The notes beneath the pieces are model-generated. The model worked only from the letters and a program-made list of their open reading frames with translations, did no database searches and had not been told where the DNA came from. From Leptospira meyeri (GTDB taxonomy: Bacteria; Spirochaetota; Leptospiria; Leptospirales; Leptospiraceae), in NCBI RefSeq assembly GCF_004368965.1, contig NZ_SORO01000001.1, positions 1,644,001 to 1,708,000 on the forward strand: a stretch of DNA of 64,000 bases, given 5' to 3'. Position numbers and translations under genes: made by a program. This document shows, piece after piece, positions 18,279 to 28,740 of the stretch; within the stretch, counting starts at the first letter, position 1; every line of letters starts with the position of its first letter.

Positions 18279-19825
18279 CAGAAGTTCGCACTCGTTTTGC
18301 CCCATCCCCATCTGGATTTCTCCATGTAGGGGGAGCAAGAACTGCTTTATTCAATTATTTGTATGCAAAAGCAAAAAAAGGAAAGTTTTTACTTCGCATC
18401 GAAGACACGGACCAAGACCGGTCGACAGAAGCCTCTTTCAAAATCATTTTAGAATCTTTGAAATGGTTAGGAATGGAATGGGACGAAGGTCCGGGAGTGG
18501 GAGGTCCAAACGGTCCGTACACTCAGTCCGAAAGAATTCATATTTATAAAGAATATACAGACAAACTGATCTCTGAAAAAAAAGCCTATCGTTGTTTTTG
18601 TTCAGCAGAAGAACTTGAAGGCAAAAAAAAACAAGCAGATGCTATGGGAATTCCATACATCTATGATGGAAAATGTTCTGACCTCACGGAAACAGAAATC
18701 CAATCCCAAATTGAGAAAAAAATCCCCTTTACTGTAAGATTCAAAACTCCACATAAAATTGTGATCGTAGATGATATGATCCAAGGAAAGGTAAAGTTTG
18801 AATCCAAACTAATTGGTGACTTTATCATTGTTAAATCTGACGGTTTCCCTTCGTATAACTATGCTGTGGTGATTGATGACGCACTCATGAAAATCACACA
18901 TGTAATTCGTGGAGTGGGACATCTTTCCAATACTCCTCGTCAAATTTTGATTTTTGAAGCCTTTGGATTTCCTCTTCCAAGATTTGCTCATGCAAGTGAA
19001 ATTGTAGGAACCGATGGGAAAAAACTTTCCAAACGAGCCGGTGCGACTTCCGTTCTTGCTTTCCGTGACTTAGGTTATTCGAGTGATACCATGAGAAACT
19101 ATATGGCACTGCTTGGATGGACTTCTCCTGATGGAAAAGAATATATGAGCGATGAAGAACTTTGTTCTGTCTTTGATGTAGAACGCTGCTCTAAATCTCC
19201 TGCTACCTTTGATGTATTCAAAAAACTAAAAGAAGAAGAAAAGGAAACTGTTGATTTTAATAAGTTATCTCTTCTTGGACTTGCGGAGTATTTAAATCCT
19301 AAATCAAAACTCAATTGGATGTCGAATAAATACATTCGTGATGTAAAAATTGAAACCTTGGGAAAGGAACTCGAACCATTCCTCAAAGATTGCCAAATTC
19401 CAGAAGAATACAAAAAAGGCACAAACCCACAACTCCTTTCGATTTTAGATTCTGTGCGAGTGTATTTAGATCGGCTCATCCAAGCCCCACCGTACATCGA
19501 AGAATTCTTTTTGGAAAATATCCAGTTTGAAAACGACGAAGCAAAACAACTGATTTTGGAAGGGAACGGAAAAGCCGTGGTTTCTGCTTTTTACCAAGCG
19601 GTAAAAGCCAAGCCACTCTCCACTCCAGATGAATACAAAGAAGCCATGACAAAGGCTGGAGAATCCACCGGTGAAAAAGGAAGGACTCTCTTTATGCCCA
19701 TTCGGGCCATCACTACGGGAAAATCCCATGGATTGGAACTTCCTATCCTCTTTAGCCTTCTCGGCCAGGAGAAACTTGTCAAACGGATGGAACAGCTCGC
19801 CCAAACATTAGGCCTCTCAATTTAG
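18275..19825 (+). CDS. gltX: glutamyl-tRNA synthetase
   Basis: 516 residues, class I aminoacyl-tRNA synthetase charging tRNA-Glu (and, in organisms using GatCAB, tRNA-Gln). Catalytic HIGH-type motif within [12 protein letters not shown] (residues 10-21) and KMSKS-type motif KKLSKR near residue 250. The Glu-specific FAPSPSG start and DTDQDRS segment are present, as is the C-terminal anticodon-binding helical domain. Length is in the normal range. Confidence 0.96.
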   Translation: MTEVRTRFAPSPSGFLHVGGARTALFNYLYAKAKKGKFLLRIEDTDQDRSTEASFKIILESLKWLGMEWDEGPGVGGPNGPYTQSERIHIYKEYTDKLISEKKAYRCFCSAEELEGKKKQADAMGIPYIYDGKCSDLTETEIQSQIEKKIPFTVRFKTPHKIVIVDDMIQGKVKFESKLIGDFIIVKSDGFPSYNYAVVIDDALMKITHVIRGVGHLSNTPRQILIFEAFGFPLPRFAHASEIVGTDGKKLSKRAGATSVLAFRDLGYSSDTMRNYMALLGWTSPDGKEYMSDEELCSVFDVERCSKSPATFDVFKKLKEEEKETVDFNKLSLLGLAEYLNPKSKLNWMSNKYIRDVKIETLGKELEPFLKDCQIPEEYKKGTNPQLLSILDSVRVYLDRLIQAPPYIEEFFLENIQFENDEAKQLILEGNGKAVVSAFYQAVKAKPLSTPDEYKEAMTKAGESTGEKGRTLFMPIRAITTGKSHGLELPILFSLLGQEKLVKRMEQLAQTLGLSI

Positions 19826-19923
19826 GAAATTTTTTCCTCTACTGCTTGCTTTTAAAGGATTTTTGACTTTTTTTCTCCCTCTTGTTCGTGTAATATGAGT
19901 AAGAGAGGGGGAAAAAGCGGCAG

Positions 19924-20526
19924 TTGACTGTACCATCCGAAGTTATACCGTATTTGTTATGTCCCTCTCCAGGGTCCTATGCGATGTTTTTACCTCCTGA
20001 TATGTCTTCCGTCAAACATTTCAGAAAAGATCTCAGACGAACCCTAGAAGACAATGGGTTTAGTGCAGACCATATCATGAACATTGAACTGGCCGCCGAT
20101 GAGGCGCTAACAAATGCAGTCTCTGCCAATGTTTCTTGTCACTGTGACGAAACCATCATCTGCCGTTGGAGGATTGATTCTTCCAAATTTACACTTTATA
20201 TTTTAGATTATGGATCAGGACTATCAGAGGAAGGTTCCCTCCCTGATACCGACAAAGAACTTCTTAGATCCAACCAATCACAATGTTTTAGCACCTTCCT
20301 TGACCATATCAAAAATCACCAAAGTAAAAAACCGGATACACTTCCTTATAATGGTTTCGGCCAAAAACATAAGAACATGGGAAAAGGATTGAAAATTATC
20401 AATGCCATGATGGACTCCGTTAAAGTAATGTTTCACGGAGAAGGAATGGTAGACGAAGCACCGGCGGGATTCAAAGTTATGGGTTCCATCATCGCTCTCG
20501 AATACGACCGTTCCAAACACTTATAA
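19924..20526 (+). CDS. RsbW-like anti-sigma/serine kinase ATPase domain protein
   Basis: 200 residues. HATPase_c fold of the RsbW/SpoIIAB type: N box ELAADEALTNAVSAN (about 56-70), a DYGSGL G1-like box, and a MGKGLKIINAMMDSV segment near the C-terminus. There is no receiver or dimerisation domain. Such proteins bind sigma factors or phosphorylate anti-sigma antagonists in stress and partner-switching pathways. No cognate sigma or antagonist gene is in the window. The start is TTG, with a purine-rich GAGAGGGGGAAAAAG upstream. The next gene begins one base after the stop. Confidence 0.8.
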   Translation: MTVPSEVIPYLLCPSPGSYAMFLPPDMSSVKHFRKDLRRTLEDNGFSADHIMNIELAADEALTNAVSANVSCHCDETIICRWRIDSSKFTLYILDYGSGLSEEGSLPDTDKELLRSNQSQCFSTFLDHIKNHQSKKPDTLPYNGFGQKHKNMGKGLKIINAMMDSVKVMFHGEGMVDEAPAGFKVMGSIIALEYDRSKHL

Positions 20527-20527
20527 T

Positions 20528-21634
20528 TTGATCCTTCATATCAATACTTCCCGCGAATGGCGCGGAGGAGAACAGCAGCTTTTTTATTTAGTCCAAGGTC
20601 TGACGAATTTCAAAATCCCACAGATGATTGTCGGCCAACCAGGTTCTCCTTTAGAAACAAAATGTAAAGAAAGTGGATTTGAATTTATCCCGATTGAAAT
20701 GCGTGGGGAATGGGATAGAAAAGCATATAAGAATATTCGATCTCTTTGTATTTCTAAAAACATCAAACTCATTCATACTCATACAGCCCACGCCCATACA
20801 CTTGGATTACTTGCTAAACGAAACCACTTAAACATTCCTTTGATTGTTTCTAGAAGAGTTGATTTTAAACCAAAATCCAGTTTTTTTTCCAGATGGAAAT
20901 ACCAACACCCAGCTAACGACTATTACTTACCAGTTTCTCAAAAAATCAAGGAAGTAATGATTTCAAGCAAAATCGCTCCAGAAAGGATCATTACGGTATA
21001 CTCAGGGATTGATTTAAAACGTTTTTCAAAGTCAGCTCCACACGAATATTTAAGAGAAGAATTTCATATCCCAAAAAAATGCATTGTGATCGGAAATGTA
21101 GCAGCCCTCGTCGATCACAAAGACCAAGAAACTTTACTCAATGCGGTTTCAAAAATGAGAACAAATTTAGATTTTCGAGTAATGATTGTTGGTGATGGAA
21201 AACTTGAGAATAAATTAAAAACGCAAGCAGAACAATTGAAAATTAACGATAAAGTCATTTTTACTGGATATAGAAAAGATATCCCAGCTCTCCTTTCTTT
21301 ATTTGATATTTTTACACTCACTTCTAAAGAAGAAGGTCTTGGAACTTCTGTTTTGGATGCAATGGCTTCGGCTCTTCCCATTGTTGCTACGAATGGTGGC
21401 GGGATTGGTGAAATGTTGGATCATAGTGAAGGTGCTTACGTTTGTTCGGTGGGAGATTCAGAAAGTATTGCCCAGGGTTTGGACAAACTTGTTGGATCCG
21501 AAGACTTGCGAACCAAGTTCGGTGCTTTTAACAAAACTTCAGTAAAACGATTTTCCGTTACCAAAACAGTTGAAAAAACCAAACTCATCTATTATTCCTT
21601 TTTAGGAGATACTTTGTACGGAGAAGGAACATGA
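20528..21634 (+). CDS. glycosyltransferase family 4 (GT-B)
   Basis: 368 residues, TTG start. N-terminal glycine-rich NTSREWRGGEQQ motif and C-terminal nucleotide-sugar site (SKEEGLGTSVLDAMASALP, then GGGIGEML) carrying the EX7E signature of GT4 retaining transferases. Cytoplasmic or membrane-associated sugar transfer to a lipid or polysaccharide acceptor is likely; donor and acceptor are unknown. It overlaps polA by 4 bp, so this run (RsbW-like, GT4, polA, GT-C-like) reads as one transcript. Confidence 0.87.
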   Translation: MILHINTSREWRGGEQQLFYLVQGLTNFKIPQMIVGQPGSPLETKCKESGFEFIPIEMRGEWDRKAYKNIRSLCISKNIKLIHTHTAHAHTLGLLAKRNHLNIPLIVSRRVDFKPKSSFFSRWKYQHPANDYYLPVSQKIKEVMISSKIAPERIITVYSGIDLKRFSKSAPHEYLREEFHIPKKCIVIGNVAALVDHKDQETLLNAVSKMRTNLDFRVMIVGDGKLENKLKTQAEQLKINDKVIFTGYRKDIPALLSLFDIFTLTSKEEGLGTSVLDAMASALPIVATNGGGIGEMLDHSEGAYVCSVGDSESIAQGLDKLVGSEDLRTKFGAFNKTSVKRFSVTKTVEKTKLIYYSFLGDTLYGEGT

Positions 21635-24450
21635 GCGGAAGACTTCTTATCATTGATGGCCATGCTTTGGCTTTCCGAGCATATTTTGCTTTTGCAGCTT
21701 CTAACCTCACCAATTCAAAAACAGGACTTCCTAGCGGCGCTGTTTTTGGTTTTTGGAGGATGTTATTCAAACTCCTTCAAGATGAAAAAGTAACCCATAT
21801 TGCCTTTACATTTGATCCCGGCACAAGACTCGAAAGAAACGATTTATACGAGGATTATAAAGCCCATAGGAAACCAATGCCAGAGGATCTAAAACCCCAG
21901 ATCCATACAATCTATGAGATGTTAAAAGCTTTGGAATTTCCAATGTACAAAATGGATGGAATCGAAGCTGACGATATCATTGGATCCTTATGCAAAAAAT
22001 TTGGTAAAGATTTTGAAGAAATCGTAATTCTTTCAAGTGATAAAGATTTATACCAAGTCCTCGACAAAAACATACACATGTTACGTGGGAAAAGAGGAGT
22101 TTCCGAATTTGAAAAGATAGATCCAAAATGGGTGGAAACCAATATCGGAATCACCAAAGAACAAGTGCCCGACTATATGGGACTACTCGGAGATGCGTCT
22201 GATAATATTCCAGGTGTCAAAGGTGTTGGAGAAAAAGGTGCAGCTAAGCTCATCCAAGAATTTGGAAACTTAGAAACTATTTATAAAAAATTAGACCAGG
22301 TAAAAAACAAATCACTTATTGATAAGTTAGCAGCTGACAAAGAAAATGCTTTTTTATCGAGAAAACTCGCTACCATTGTTACTAACCTCAAACTTGATAT
22401 CAAAAAGAATGATCTCAAACTTCCGAACTATCATGAACCTGCAAAGGTTCAATATTTTAAGGATGAAGGATACAATGTCCTTCACCGTGATCTTGCTAAA
22501 CAAGCAGGGATTCCAATCGCAAGTGACGGAGATTCCAAAGATAAAAGTGCCGAAAAAGAACCAACCAAAAAAGGTAAAAAATCAACAAAAGACGTAGTAG
22601 ATGCAGAGACAGAAAATAAACCGAACAAAGGTTCTGCGGTAACAAAAAAGAACTACAAACGAATCCAAACCTTGGATGAATTAAAAAAAATTGTAGCAAA
22701 ACTCGATCCAAAAAAACCGATCTCGGTAGATACAGAAACTACTTCCCAAGATCCAATGCTTGCTGAATTACTCGGTCTGTCCTTTTCCCAGGAACCTGGT
22801 GTTGGTTATTATATTGCTTTCTCACATCCTGAATCCATTTATAGTCACCTACTCCCTTCTCCTGAAGAAGGACTTGGTGTTTTAAAACCAATGCTCTCTG
22901 ATTCCAAATGGAAAAAAGTGGGGCAGAACATCAAATATGATTTATTAGTACTTCGCAATTACGGTGTGGAGCTTGCCGGAATTCATTTTGATACCATGCT
23001 TGCCTCTTACCTTTTAAATCCAGGGGAACGACGCCATAATATGGATGATATGGCCGTCGACTATTTAAATTACAAAACCATCACTTACGATGAGTTAGTT
23101 GGCACGGGAAAGAAAAAACAAAACTTATATGATATTGATCCCGAAAGAGTTTCAGAGTATGCTTGTGAGGATGCCGATATCACTTTTCAACTCCATAATG
23201 TTCTTTCTCCTAAAATGGAGGAAGGAATTCACAAAAAACTTTTTTATGAAATTGAGATGCCAGTGCTTCTTACTTTGGCAGATATGGAATTTGAGGGAAT
23301 CAGTGTGGAAAAGGGATATTTTGAATCTCTTTCCAAAACCTTTGAAGCCAAAATCAAAGAACATGAGAAAAACATTCACTTCTATGCTGGAAGGCAGTTT
23401 AACATCAATTCAACGAAAGAATTACAAACTGTTTTATTCGAGGATTTACGACTTCCTGCTGAGAAAAAAACACAAACGGGATATTCTACAGATCATTCCG
23501 TTTTGGAATCTCTCCAAGGAACCCATCCCATCATTGATGATTTATTAGAAATCCGAAAATTTTCAAAGCTGAAATCCACTTATACGGATACTCTGCCAAC
23601 ACTTATCAATCCCAAAACAGGGCGTATTCATACAAGTTATAACCAAACCATTGCTGCCACTGGAAGGTTATCTTCTACAAATCCGAACTTACAAAACATT
23701 CCCATCAAAGATGAAGAAGGAAGGTTACTCAGAAAAGGGTTTATAGCAAAAAAAGGTTTTGAAATTCTATCTCTAGACTATAGCCAAATCGAACTTCGAA
23801 TTATGGCTCACTTTGCCAACGATCCACAAATGATGGATGCCTATAAATCAGGAGTCGATATCCATAAACGAACCGCTGCAGGGATCTTTGGAGTTCCAGA
23901 AGACAAAGTAACGCCCGATATGCGAAACAAAGCAAAAGTTGTTAACTTCTCTGTCATTTACGGAGTCACTTCTTTTGGTCTTTCCAATAACCTAAGGATT
24001 AGTCGCAAAGAAGCAAAAGAATTTATAGAAAAATACTTTGCTACCTATAAAGGCGTACAAACTTATATGGAAGAGATTGTAGAGTTTTGCAAAGAACATG
24101 GGTATGTGGAAACACTGCTTGGTCGTAGACGTTATCTTCCGGATATTCACTCTAAACACAAAATGGCAAGTGAAGCAGCAAAACGTGTAGCTATCAACTC
24201 CCCTATCCAAGGTACATCTGCCGATATGATTAAGTTAGCGATGATCCAGATCCATAACAAAATTAAAAAGAATGGTTATCGCTCCAAACTCCTTTTACAA
24301 GTTCATGATGAACTTGTGTTTGAAGTGGATCCAAAAGAAAAAAAAGAATTCTACCAAATGGCAAAAGACGAGATGGAATCTGCAATGAAACTAAAAGTTC
24401 CCATTGTCGCCCAAGGAAAATTTGGCGGTAACTGGGATGAAGCGCATTAG
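21631..24450 (+). CDS. polA: DNA polymerase I
   Basis: 939 residues with all three modules. 5'-3' exonuclease (about 1-290): IDGHALAFRAYFAF, DGIEADDIIG, GDASDNIPGVKGVG. A Lys-rich linker of about 45 residues (KDKSAEKEPTKKGKK) follows. 3'-5' exonuclease (about 345-530) keeps the acidic residues: DTET, NIKYDLLVL and YACEDADIT, so proofreading looks intact. Polymerase: motif A LDYSQIELRIM, motif B RNKAKVVNFSVIYG, motif C VHDELVFE. The Phe of motif B (rather than Tyr) is retained. Function: replication gap filling and repair. Confidence 0.97.
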   Translation: MSGRLLIIDGHALAFRAYFAFAASNLTNSKTGLPSGAVFGFWRMLFKLLQDEKVTHIAFTFDPGTRLERNDLYEDYKAHRKPMPEDLKPQIHTIYEMLKALEFPMYKMDGIEADDIIGSLCKKFGKDFEEIVILSSDKDLYQVLDKNIHMLRGKRGVSEFEKIDPKWVETNIGITKEQVPDYMGLLGDASDNIPGVKGVGEKGAAKLIQEFGNLETIYKKLDQVKNKSLIDKLAADKENAFLSRKLATIVTNLKLDIKKNDLKLPNYHEPAKVQYFKDEGYNVLHRDLAKQAGIPIASDGDSKDKSAEKEPTKKGKKSTKDVVDAETENKPNKGSAVTKKNYKRIQTLDELKKIVAKLDPKKPISVDTETTSQDPMLAELLGLSFSQEPGVGYYIAFSHPESIYSHLLPSPEEGLGVLKPMLSDSKWKKVGQNIKYDLLVLRNYGVELAGIHFDTMLASYLLNPGERRHNMDDMAVDYLNYKTITYDELVGTGKKKQNLYDIDPERVSEYACEDADITFQLHNVLSPKMEEGIHKKLFYEIEMPVLLTLADMEFEGISVEKGYFESLSKTFEAKIKEHEKNIHFYAGRQFNINSTKELQTVLFEDLRLPAEKKTQTGYSTDHSVLESLQGTHPIIDDLLEIRKFSKLKSTYTDTLPTLINPKTGRIHTSYNQTIAATGRLSSTNPNLQNIPIKDEEGRLLRKGFIAKKGFEILSLDYSQIELRIMAHFANDPQMMDAYKSGVDIHKRTAAGIFGVPEDKVTPDMRNKAKVVNFSVIYGVTSFGLSNNLRISRKEAKEFIEKYFATYKGVQTYMEEIVEFCKEHGYVETLLGRRRYLPDIHSKHKMASEAAKRVAINSPIQGTSADMIKLAMIQIHNKIKKNGYRSKLLLQVHDELVFEVDPKEKKEFYQMAKDEMESAMKLKVPIVAQGKFGGNWDEAH

Positions 24451-26137
24451 GCCGTTTGCCTTAATATTCCTTTTTTTTATATACTATCTTTGGAACACAA
24501 AAGTCTTATTCGAAACCGACAACCTCTATGGACGATTCGACTGGGATCTGTATAGTTTCCATGTTGAGTTTTTAAGAAAAACTTTTTTAGAATTTGGAAC
24601 TCTTCCTTTATGGAATCCATACTACGGAGCCGGGTTTCCAGTTTGGGAAAATCCAACAAGTAAAGTAGGAAGTATCACCCATCTACTTGCGATCTTATTT
24701 CCCACACTCGTTGCATTTAAGATTAGTTTTCTCTTTTATTTTATCCTTTCAGGGTTATTCAACTTTCACTCCTTTCGACTCTATACAAAATCTTCCAACT
24801 TACCATCATTACTATTTGTATTCCTATTCCAATTTTCGGGATTTGTATTTCAAAAATTTTATGCGGGCCATTTAAACCAAATCCCTGGCCTATTTTTACC
24901 AGCCTTGGTTTTTTATATTTTATACTTCGTTCAAAAACAAAACTGGGGGATCGGTGTTTTAATTGCCATAATCACCTACATATTGTTATCCGAAGGTAGT
25001 ATTTATCCACTCACACAAGGTTTATTCCTTCTTTTCTTTTTAATAGTTAGAGAAGTTTACATTTCGAAATCACCAAAAGAAAGTTTCCTTCGTTCCATCA
25101 AACTATCTGTTTTTGTTTTGGTTCTCCTCGCCTTCAAATGGTTCCCCATGTACCAATTCATCCATTCAGCAGGAAGGCATTTTGTGGCTGACAAGTATCC
25201 TTTGGTTGTGAAGGATTTATATTTTATTTTTTTTGGATCTTCCCAACATCCATTGTTTGCAAACTCAATTTCCCAAATGCAATATAGATACTGGGAATAC
25301 GGAAACTATCTGGGACAAGTTCCTCTTTATCTTTTCCCTCTTCTATTCTTCACAAAGAAAAGAATGATATCTGTTCTATTTCTTCTTGGACTCACATTAT
25401 GGATGATGATGGGAAATCTTTCACCGTATTCACCAGCAAGTCTCTTGGAACACTTTCCCATTTATTCTTGGGAACGAGTTTATCCTAGGTGGAGTCTCAG
25501 TGTCGTTTTTCTATATACTTGGTGTTTGGCGGTGGGGTTTCATAACCTATGGAACTTTGTTCCCTCACGTTTCCATAAAACATTGGGAGTTCTAACGGTC
25601 CTTTGTTTTCTCTTCCATACCCAAGACACAAAACAAATGAATACAAAATACTTATCTGAGATTTTTATTCTACCTTTACCAAAGGTAGTTATCAAAAACA
25701 AAAATAACTATCCAATTACCGTGCCAACAGTTTCCGATTATGGCTCCGATTCACGGATGTTGCCTGCCATTCAGGCAAACCTATCAACCAATGATATCTA
25801 TGAAAACTTAACCTTCTATTTCACAAACAAAACCATAGGCGACAAAAACTATAAAGGGGAATTTTATCTACTTTCTACCGGACAAGAGAATGTTCCCAAA
25901 TTTTGGAGTCCTGATCGTTATGAGTTTGGTTTCTTAAAAAAAGGGGATACTTTAGTTTTCAATCAAAAGTATCATCCAGGATTTATTAGCTCTGATCCGG
26001 ATGCGAAAGTTTGTTCGTATCACGGATACCTTGCGATAAACCCAATAAAAGATATTAAAAATGTTAAAATCCATTATTCTTATTTACATAGTATTTTGGA
26101 TTTCAAACAGACTTGGCCAAATTGTAAAATATTCTGA
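24437..26137 (+). CDS. polytopic membrane protein, GT-C/YfhO-like
   Basis: About 566 residues. Many hydrophobic segments. The first exoplasmic loop carries ETDNLYGRFDWDLYSF, then LPLWNPYYGAGFPVWENP. A short acidic pair after TM1 followed by PLWNPYYGxGxP is typical of YfhO-like and related GT-C transferases that move sugars from a polyprenyl-phosphate donor on the outer face of the membrane. The last 150 residues are soluble and beta-rich. The ATG at 24437 overlaps polA by 14 bp. It may act with the GT4 enzyme two genes upstream, but the substrate is unknown. Confidence 0.7.
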   Translation: MKRIRPFALIFLFFIYYLWNTKVLFETDNLYGRFDWDLYSFHVEFLRKTFLEFGTLPLWNPYYGAGFPVWENPTSKVGSITHLLAILFPTLVAFKISFLFYFILSGLFNFHSFRLYTKSSNLPSLLFVFLFQFSGFVFQKFYAGHLNQIPGLFLPALVFYILYFVQKQNWGIGVLIAIITYILLSEGSIYPLTQGLFLLFFLIVREVYISKSPKESFLRSIKLSVFVLVLLAFKWFPMYQFIHSAGRHFVADKYPLVVKDLYFIFFGSSQHPLFANSISQMQYRYWEYGNYLGQVPLYLFPLLFFTKKRMISVLFLLGLTLWMMMGNLSPYSPASLLEHFPIYSWERVYPRWSLSVVFLYTWCLAVGFHNLWNFVPSRFHKTLGVLTVLCFLFHTQDTKQMNTKYLSEIFILPLPKVVIKNKNNYPITVPTVSDYGSDSRMLPAIQANLSTNDIYENLTFYFTNKTIGDKNYKGEFYLLSTGQENVPKFWSPDRYEFGFLKKGDTLVFNQKYHPGFISSDPDAKVCSYHGYLAINPIKDIKNVKIHYSYLHSILDFKQTWPNCKIF

Positions 26138-26228
26138 CCCGCTAAAAGGAACCTCCATGATCCGAATTACATCAATCAATTCAGGCAAAATTCATGTCCA
26201 AAACGGAATTTAACTCCATTTTGGACAA

Positions 26229-27118
26229 ATGTGGATTGCGGGAGATATTGCAAAACAAATTACAGACAATCAGGATATCATTCAGATTATCCGTGGCCCA
26301 AGGCAATGTGGTAAAACTAGCTTACTACTTCATATTGATCCAAGTTTTAAGGAAATTTCATTGGATGATCATACATTTCGAGAACTTGCAAATCGTGACC
26401 CGGAACTATTTTTAAGTCAATTCAACACAGAAAAAATATTTAAACGACTACATTGGTAGTTATGTAGAGAAAGATATGTCCTCTCTGCAGGAATACATAA
26501 AAGCCGAGAGTTCTAATCTTTTCTTAAATTGCTTGCTGGAAGAGTAGGAGAATTAATCGATTACTCTAATTTTGGAAAAGAAGTGGGAGTCGATGCAAAA
26601 ACAAGTAAGGAATGGATATCCATACTTGAAAGAATGGGAATCATCGCTTTAGTTATGCCGTTTTCTTCATATTTATCTTCTCGACTCATCAAGTCTCCAA
26701 AGATTTATTTTTTAGATACGGGGTTTGTTTGTCGATTACAAGGATGGTCAGATCCATTACCTATTGTCACATCTCCACAACAAGGTCATTTGTTTGAGAA
26801 TTTAGTTTATGCCGAATTACATAAATTAAACCAAAACTTTGGATTTAGTTTTCAGATTTTCCATTGGCGATCAAAAGATGGAGAAGAAATAGACTTTTTA
26901 TACAGTTCTCACCAAAACAATTTATTTTTTTAGAATGTAAAGTGAGCCCTTCACACTCGAATGAAATTGTAAAATATTCTGAAGTGAAAAAAGTTTTTAA
27001 AAATCAACTGCCAAAATATTTTATCTGCCACCAAGAAGGCAAACAAATTCTTGATAGGAACATTCCGATAAAATTTCTTTCAGATTTTTTGATTTCTATT
27101 ATACATGAATCTAATTGA
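26229..27118 (+). pseudogene. broken AAA-type (DUF4143) ATPase gene
   Basis: Remnant of the P-loop ATPase family with a C-terminal DUF4143 domain. Frame 1 (26229-26459) has Walker A in RGPRQCGKTSLL, then ISLDDHTFRELANRDPELF, and stops soon after FLSQF. The Walker B and sensor region (family: IDEiQ, LTGSq, LsEsLaGR) is missing. Another frame then picks up YVEKDMSSLQEYIKAES (about 26460-26525). A third frame (26529-26933) has LAGRVGELIDYSNFGKEVG and LIKSPKIYFLDTG. A fourth shift near 26885-26905 restores EIDF and FLECKVSPSHSNE to the stop at 27118. So at least one deletion and two further frameshifts: non-functional. Confidence 0.85.
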
Positions 27119-27153
27119 CATTAGTCAATTTAGGATTAAGATTTTCCTTTACT

Positions 27154-27801
27154 ATGTGTAACCTACTTTCCTGGAGATTGATTTTAGAAGAAGAGAAAAA
27201 AACTGATTGGTATCTAAAGTTATCCGTAGAATCAATTAATGAATTTATAAAAACATCTTCTCCACTTTATGAAATCAAACATCCCAAAAGTTTATTACAG
27301 TCCTTTCAAATTTCAGACAACAAAATCATCTCCTCAACTAATACTTGGGGGGTAAAACCATCTTGGTGTCCAGACTTTCTGACCAATACAAAATCAGAAA
27401 AATTAATATCCTCTCCCTATTGGAGTCAATTTATCAACAATCGTATCTTAGTTCCGGTTCATTCCTTTTTTGAATGGCAAACCCAAAGGACTGGGAAAAA
27501 ACATAAGTATGAAATTACATTCAAAAACCCTTATACTTATTTTGCTGGATTATGGGGGGAAGAAAATGGGATTCGCTGGATAACCATTCTCACAGGTATG
27601 GCAAATGAAAAAATGAAAACAATTCATAATAATGGCGAAAACAAACACCGCCAACCTCTTGTTATGCCAACGAAATTCCAATACCCCTGGCTTGATCCAT
27701 TTGTAACGAACCCAAAAGACATTACAGACTTATTTTACAAATTCACTTCAGAAGAAACAACAGAAGTGGATTTGAATCAGGAGCAAACTTTATTCGACTA
27801 G
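27154..27801 (+). CDS. SRAP/HMCES (YedK)-family protein
   Basis: About 215 residues. The family uses an N-terminal Cys2 to form a thiazolidine cross-link with abasic sites in single-stranded DNA. Starting at the ATG at 27154 gives MCNLLS, putting Cys at position 2, so I prefer it to the upstream start at 27115. The second key block is VHSFFEWQ (family: GFYEWK, with catalytic Glu). The His block is KHRQPLVM (family: HxRMPVIL). The usual NARSET motif is replaced by NTKSEKL. The protein is therefore divergent, but the Cys, Glu and His core is kept. No close SD is visible. It lies directly after the broken ATPase gene. Confidence 0.82.
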   Translation: MCNLLSWRLILEEEKKTDWYLKLSVESINEFIKTSSPLYEIKHPKSLLQSFQISDNKIISSTNTWGVKPSWCPDFLTNTKSEKLISSPYWSQFINNRILVPVHSFFEWQTQRTGKKHKYEITFKNPYTYFAGLWGEENGIRWITILTGMANEKMKTIHNNGENKHRQPLVMPTKFQYPWLDPFVTNPKDITDLFYKFTSEETTEVDLNQEQTLFD

Positions 27802-27963
27802 ATATAAATGTTACATATTTAAAGACTTTTAAAACAAATTCACTGTCACCAATTTGTAACAAAAGAACAAACACTTCTATCAACTGATTTTCACCTTATT
27901 GTCACATTGTCGTAACGGATACATTTTACCTTATCCTTTAGATAAACAAGAGGATACATTCCG

Positions 27964-28740
27964 ATGAAACCAAATACAATTAACAAAACAGAACGAATCT
28001 TAGAAGTTCGTTTAGCAGAAAACCAACTAGAAATAGAAAGAGCACTGGCACTCCGTTATGAAGTGTTCAATTTAGAAATGGGAGAAGGTCTGCCACAATC
28101 TTCTGCTACAAGAAAAGATCGTGATGAGTACGATTTGTACTGCCACCACTTAATCGTAATCGATAAGTCTACAGACGACAAAAAAATTGTTGGTACCTAC
28201 CGGATTTTAACACGCCAAAATGCAAAAAACGGAATTGGTTTTTACAGCGAAAATGAATTTGATATTACTTCTATTTATAACCTTCCAGACGAAATTGCGG
28301 AAGTAGGACGTTCTTGTGTTCACCCTGACTACCGTGATGGTTCGGTGATTTCTTTACTTTGGCAAGGTCTTGCTGAGTTCATGAACAAACATAACGTTCG
28401 TTATTTGATGGGTTGTGGATCCATTCATTCCACTGATGCAGGAGTTGCTTCTCAATCTTATGGATTTTTGAAAGCAAAAGACGCCATCGCACCGGAAGAA
28501 TTTCGGGTGTATCCAAACCCTGACTTTGTCCTTCCAGGGTTTGATGCCAATTTTCACGTTGAAGATCCAAAATCGATCTCCAAAAATATCCCTCCACTTT
28601 TGAAAGGATACCTCCGGGTGGGTGCTAAAATCTGTGGAATTCCTGCACTGGATTCTGTTTTTGGTACTACAGATGTGTTTATTCTTTTCGACCGCAAGGA
28701 AATTACGGAGAGATATGCGAAACACTATATGAATGCATGA
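27964..28740 (+). CDS. OlsB-like N-acyltransferase (GNAT fold)
   Basis: 258 residues. Resembles OlsB/COG3176 acyltransferases that transfer a 3-hydroxyacyl chain from acyl-ACP to the alpha amino group of ornithine, the first step of ornithine-lipid synthesis. Seen: [30 protein letters not shown] near residues 105-118, [12 protein letters not shown], and the C-terminal [16 protein letters not shown], then [11 protein letters not shown]. The usual partner OlsA, the O-acyltransferase, is not nearby and no PlsC motif is fused. It overlaps the next gene by 4 bp. The 162-bp gap upstream should hold the promoter. Confidence 0.78.
   Translation: MKPNTINKTERILEVRLAENQLEIERALALRYEVFNLEMGEGLPQSSATRKDRDEYDLYCHHLIVIDKSTDDKKIVGTYRILTRQNAKNGIGFYSENEFDITSIYNLPDEIAEVGRSCVHPDYRDGSVISLLWQGLAEFMNKHNVRYLMGCGSIHSTDAGVASQSYGFLKAKDAIAPEEFRVYPNPDFVLPGFDANFHVEDPKSISKNIPPLLKGYLRVGAKICGIPALDSVFGTTDVFILFDRKEITERYAKHYMNA

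Noticed and set aside
26194..26415. 73-aa frame MSKTEFNSILDK...
   Set aside because: Runs in another frame through the Walker A region of the ATPase remnant; a shadow.
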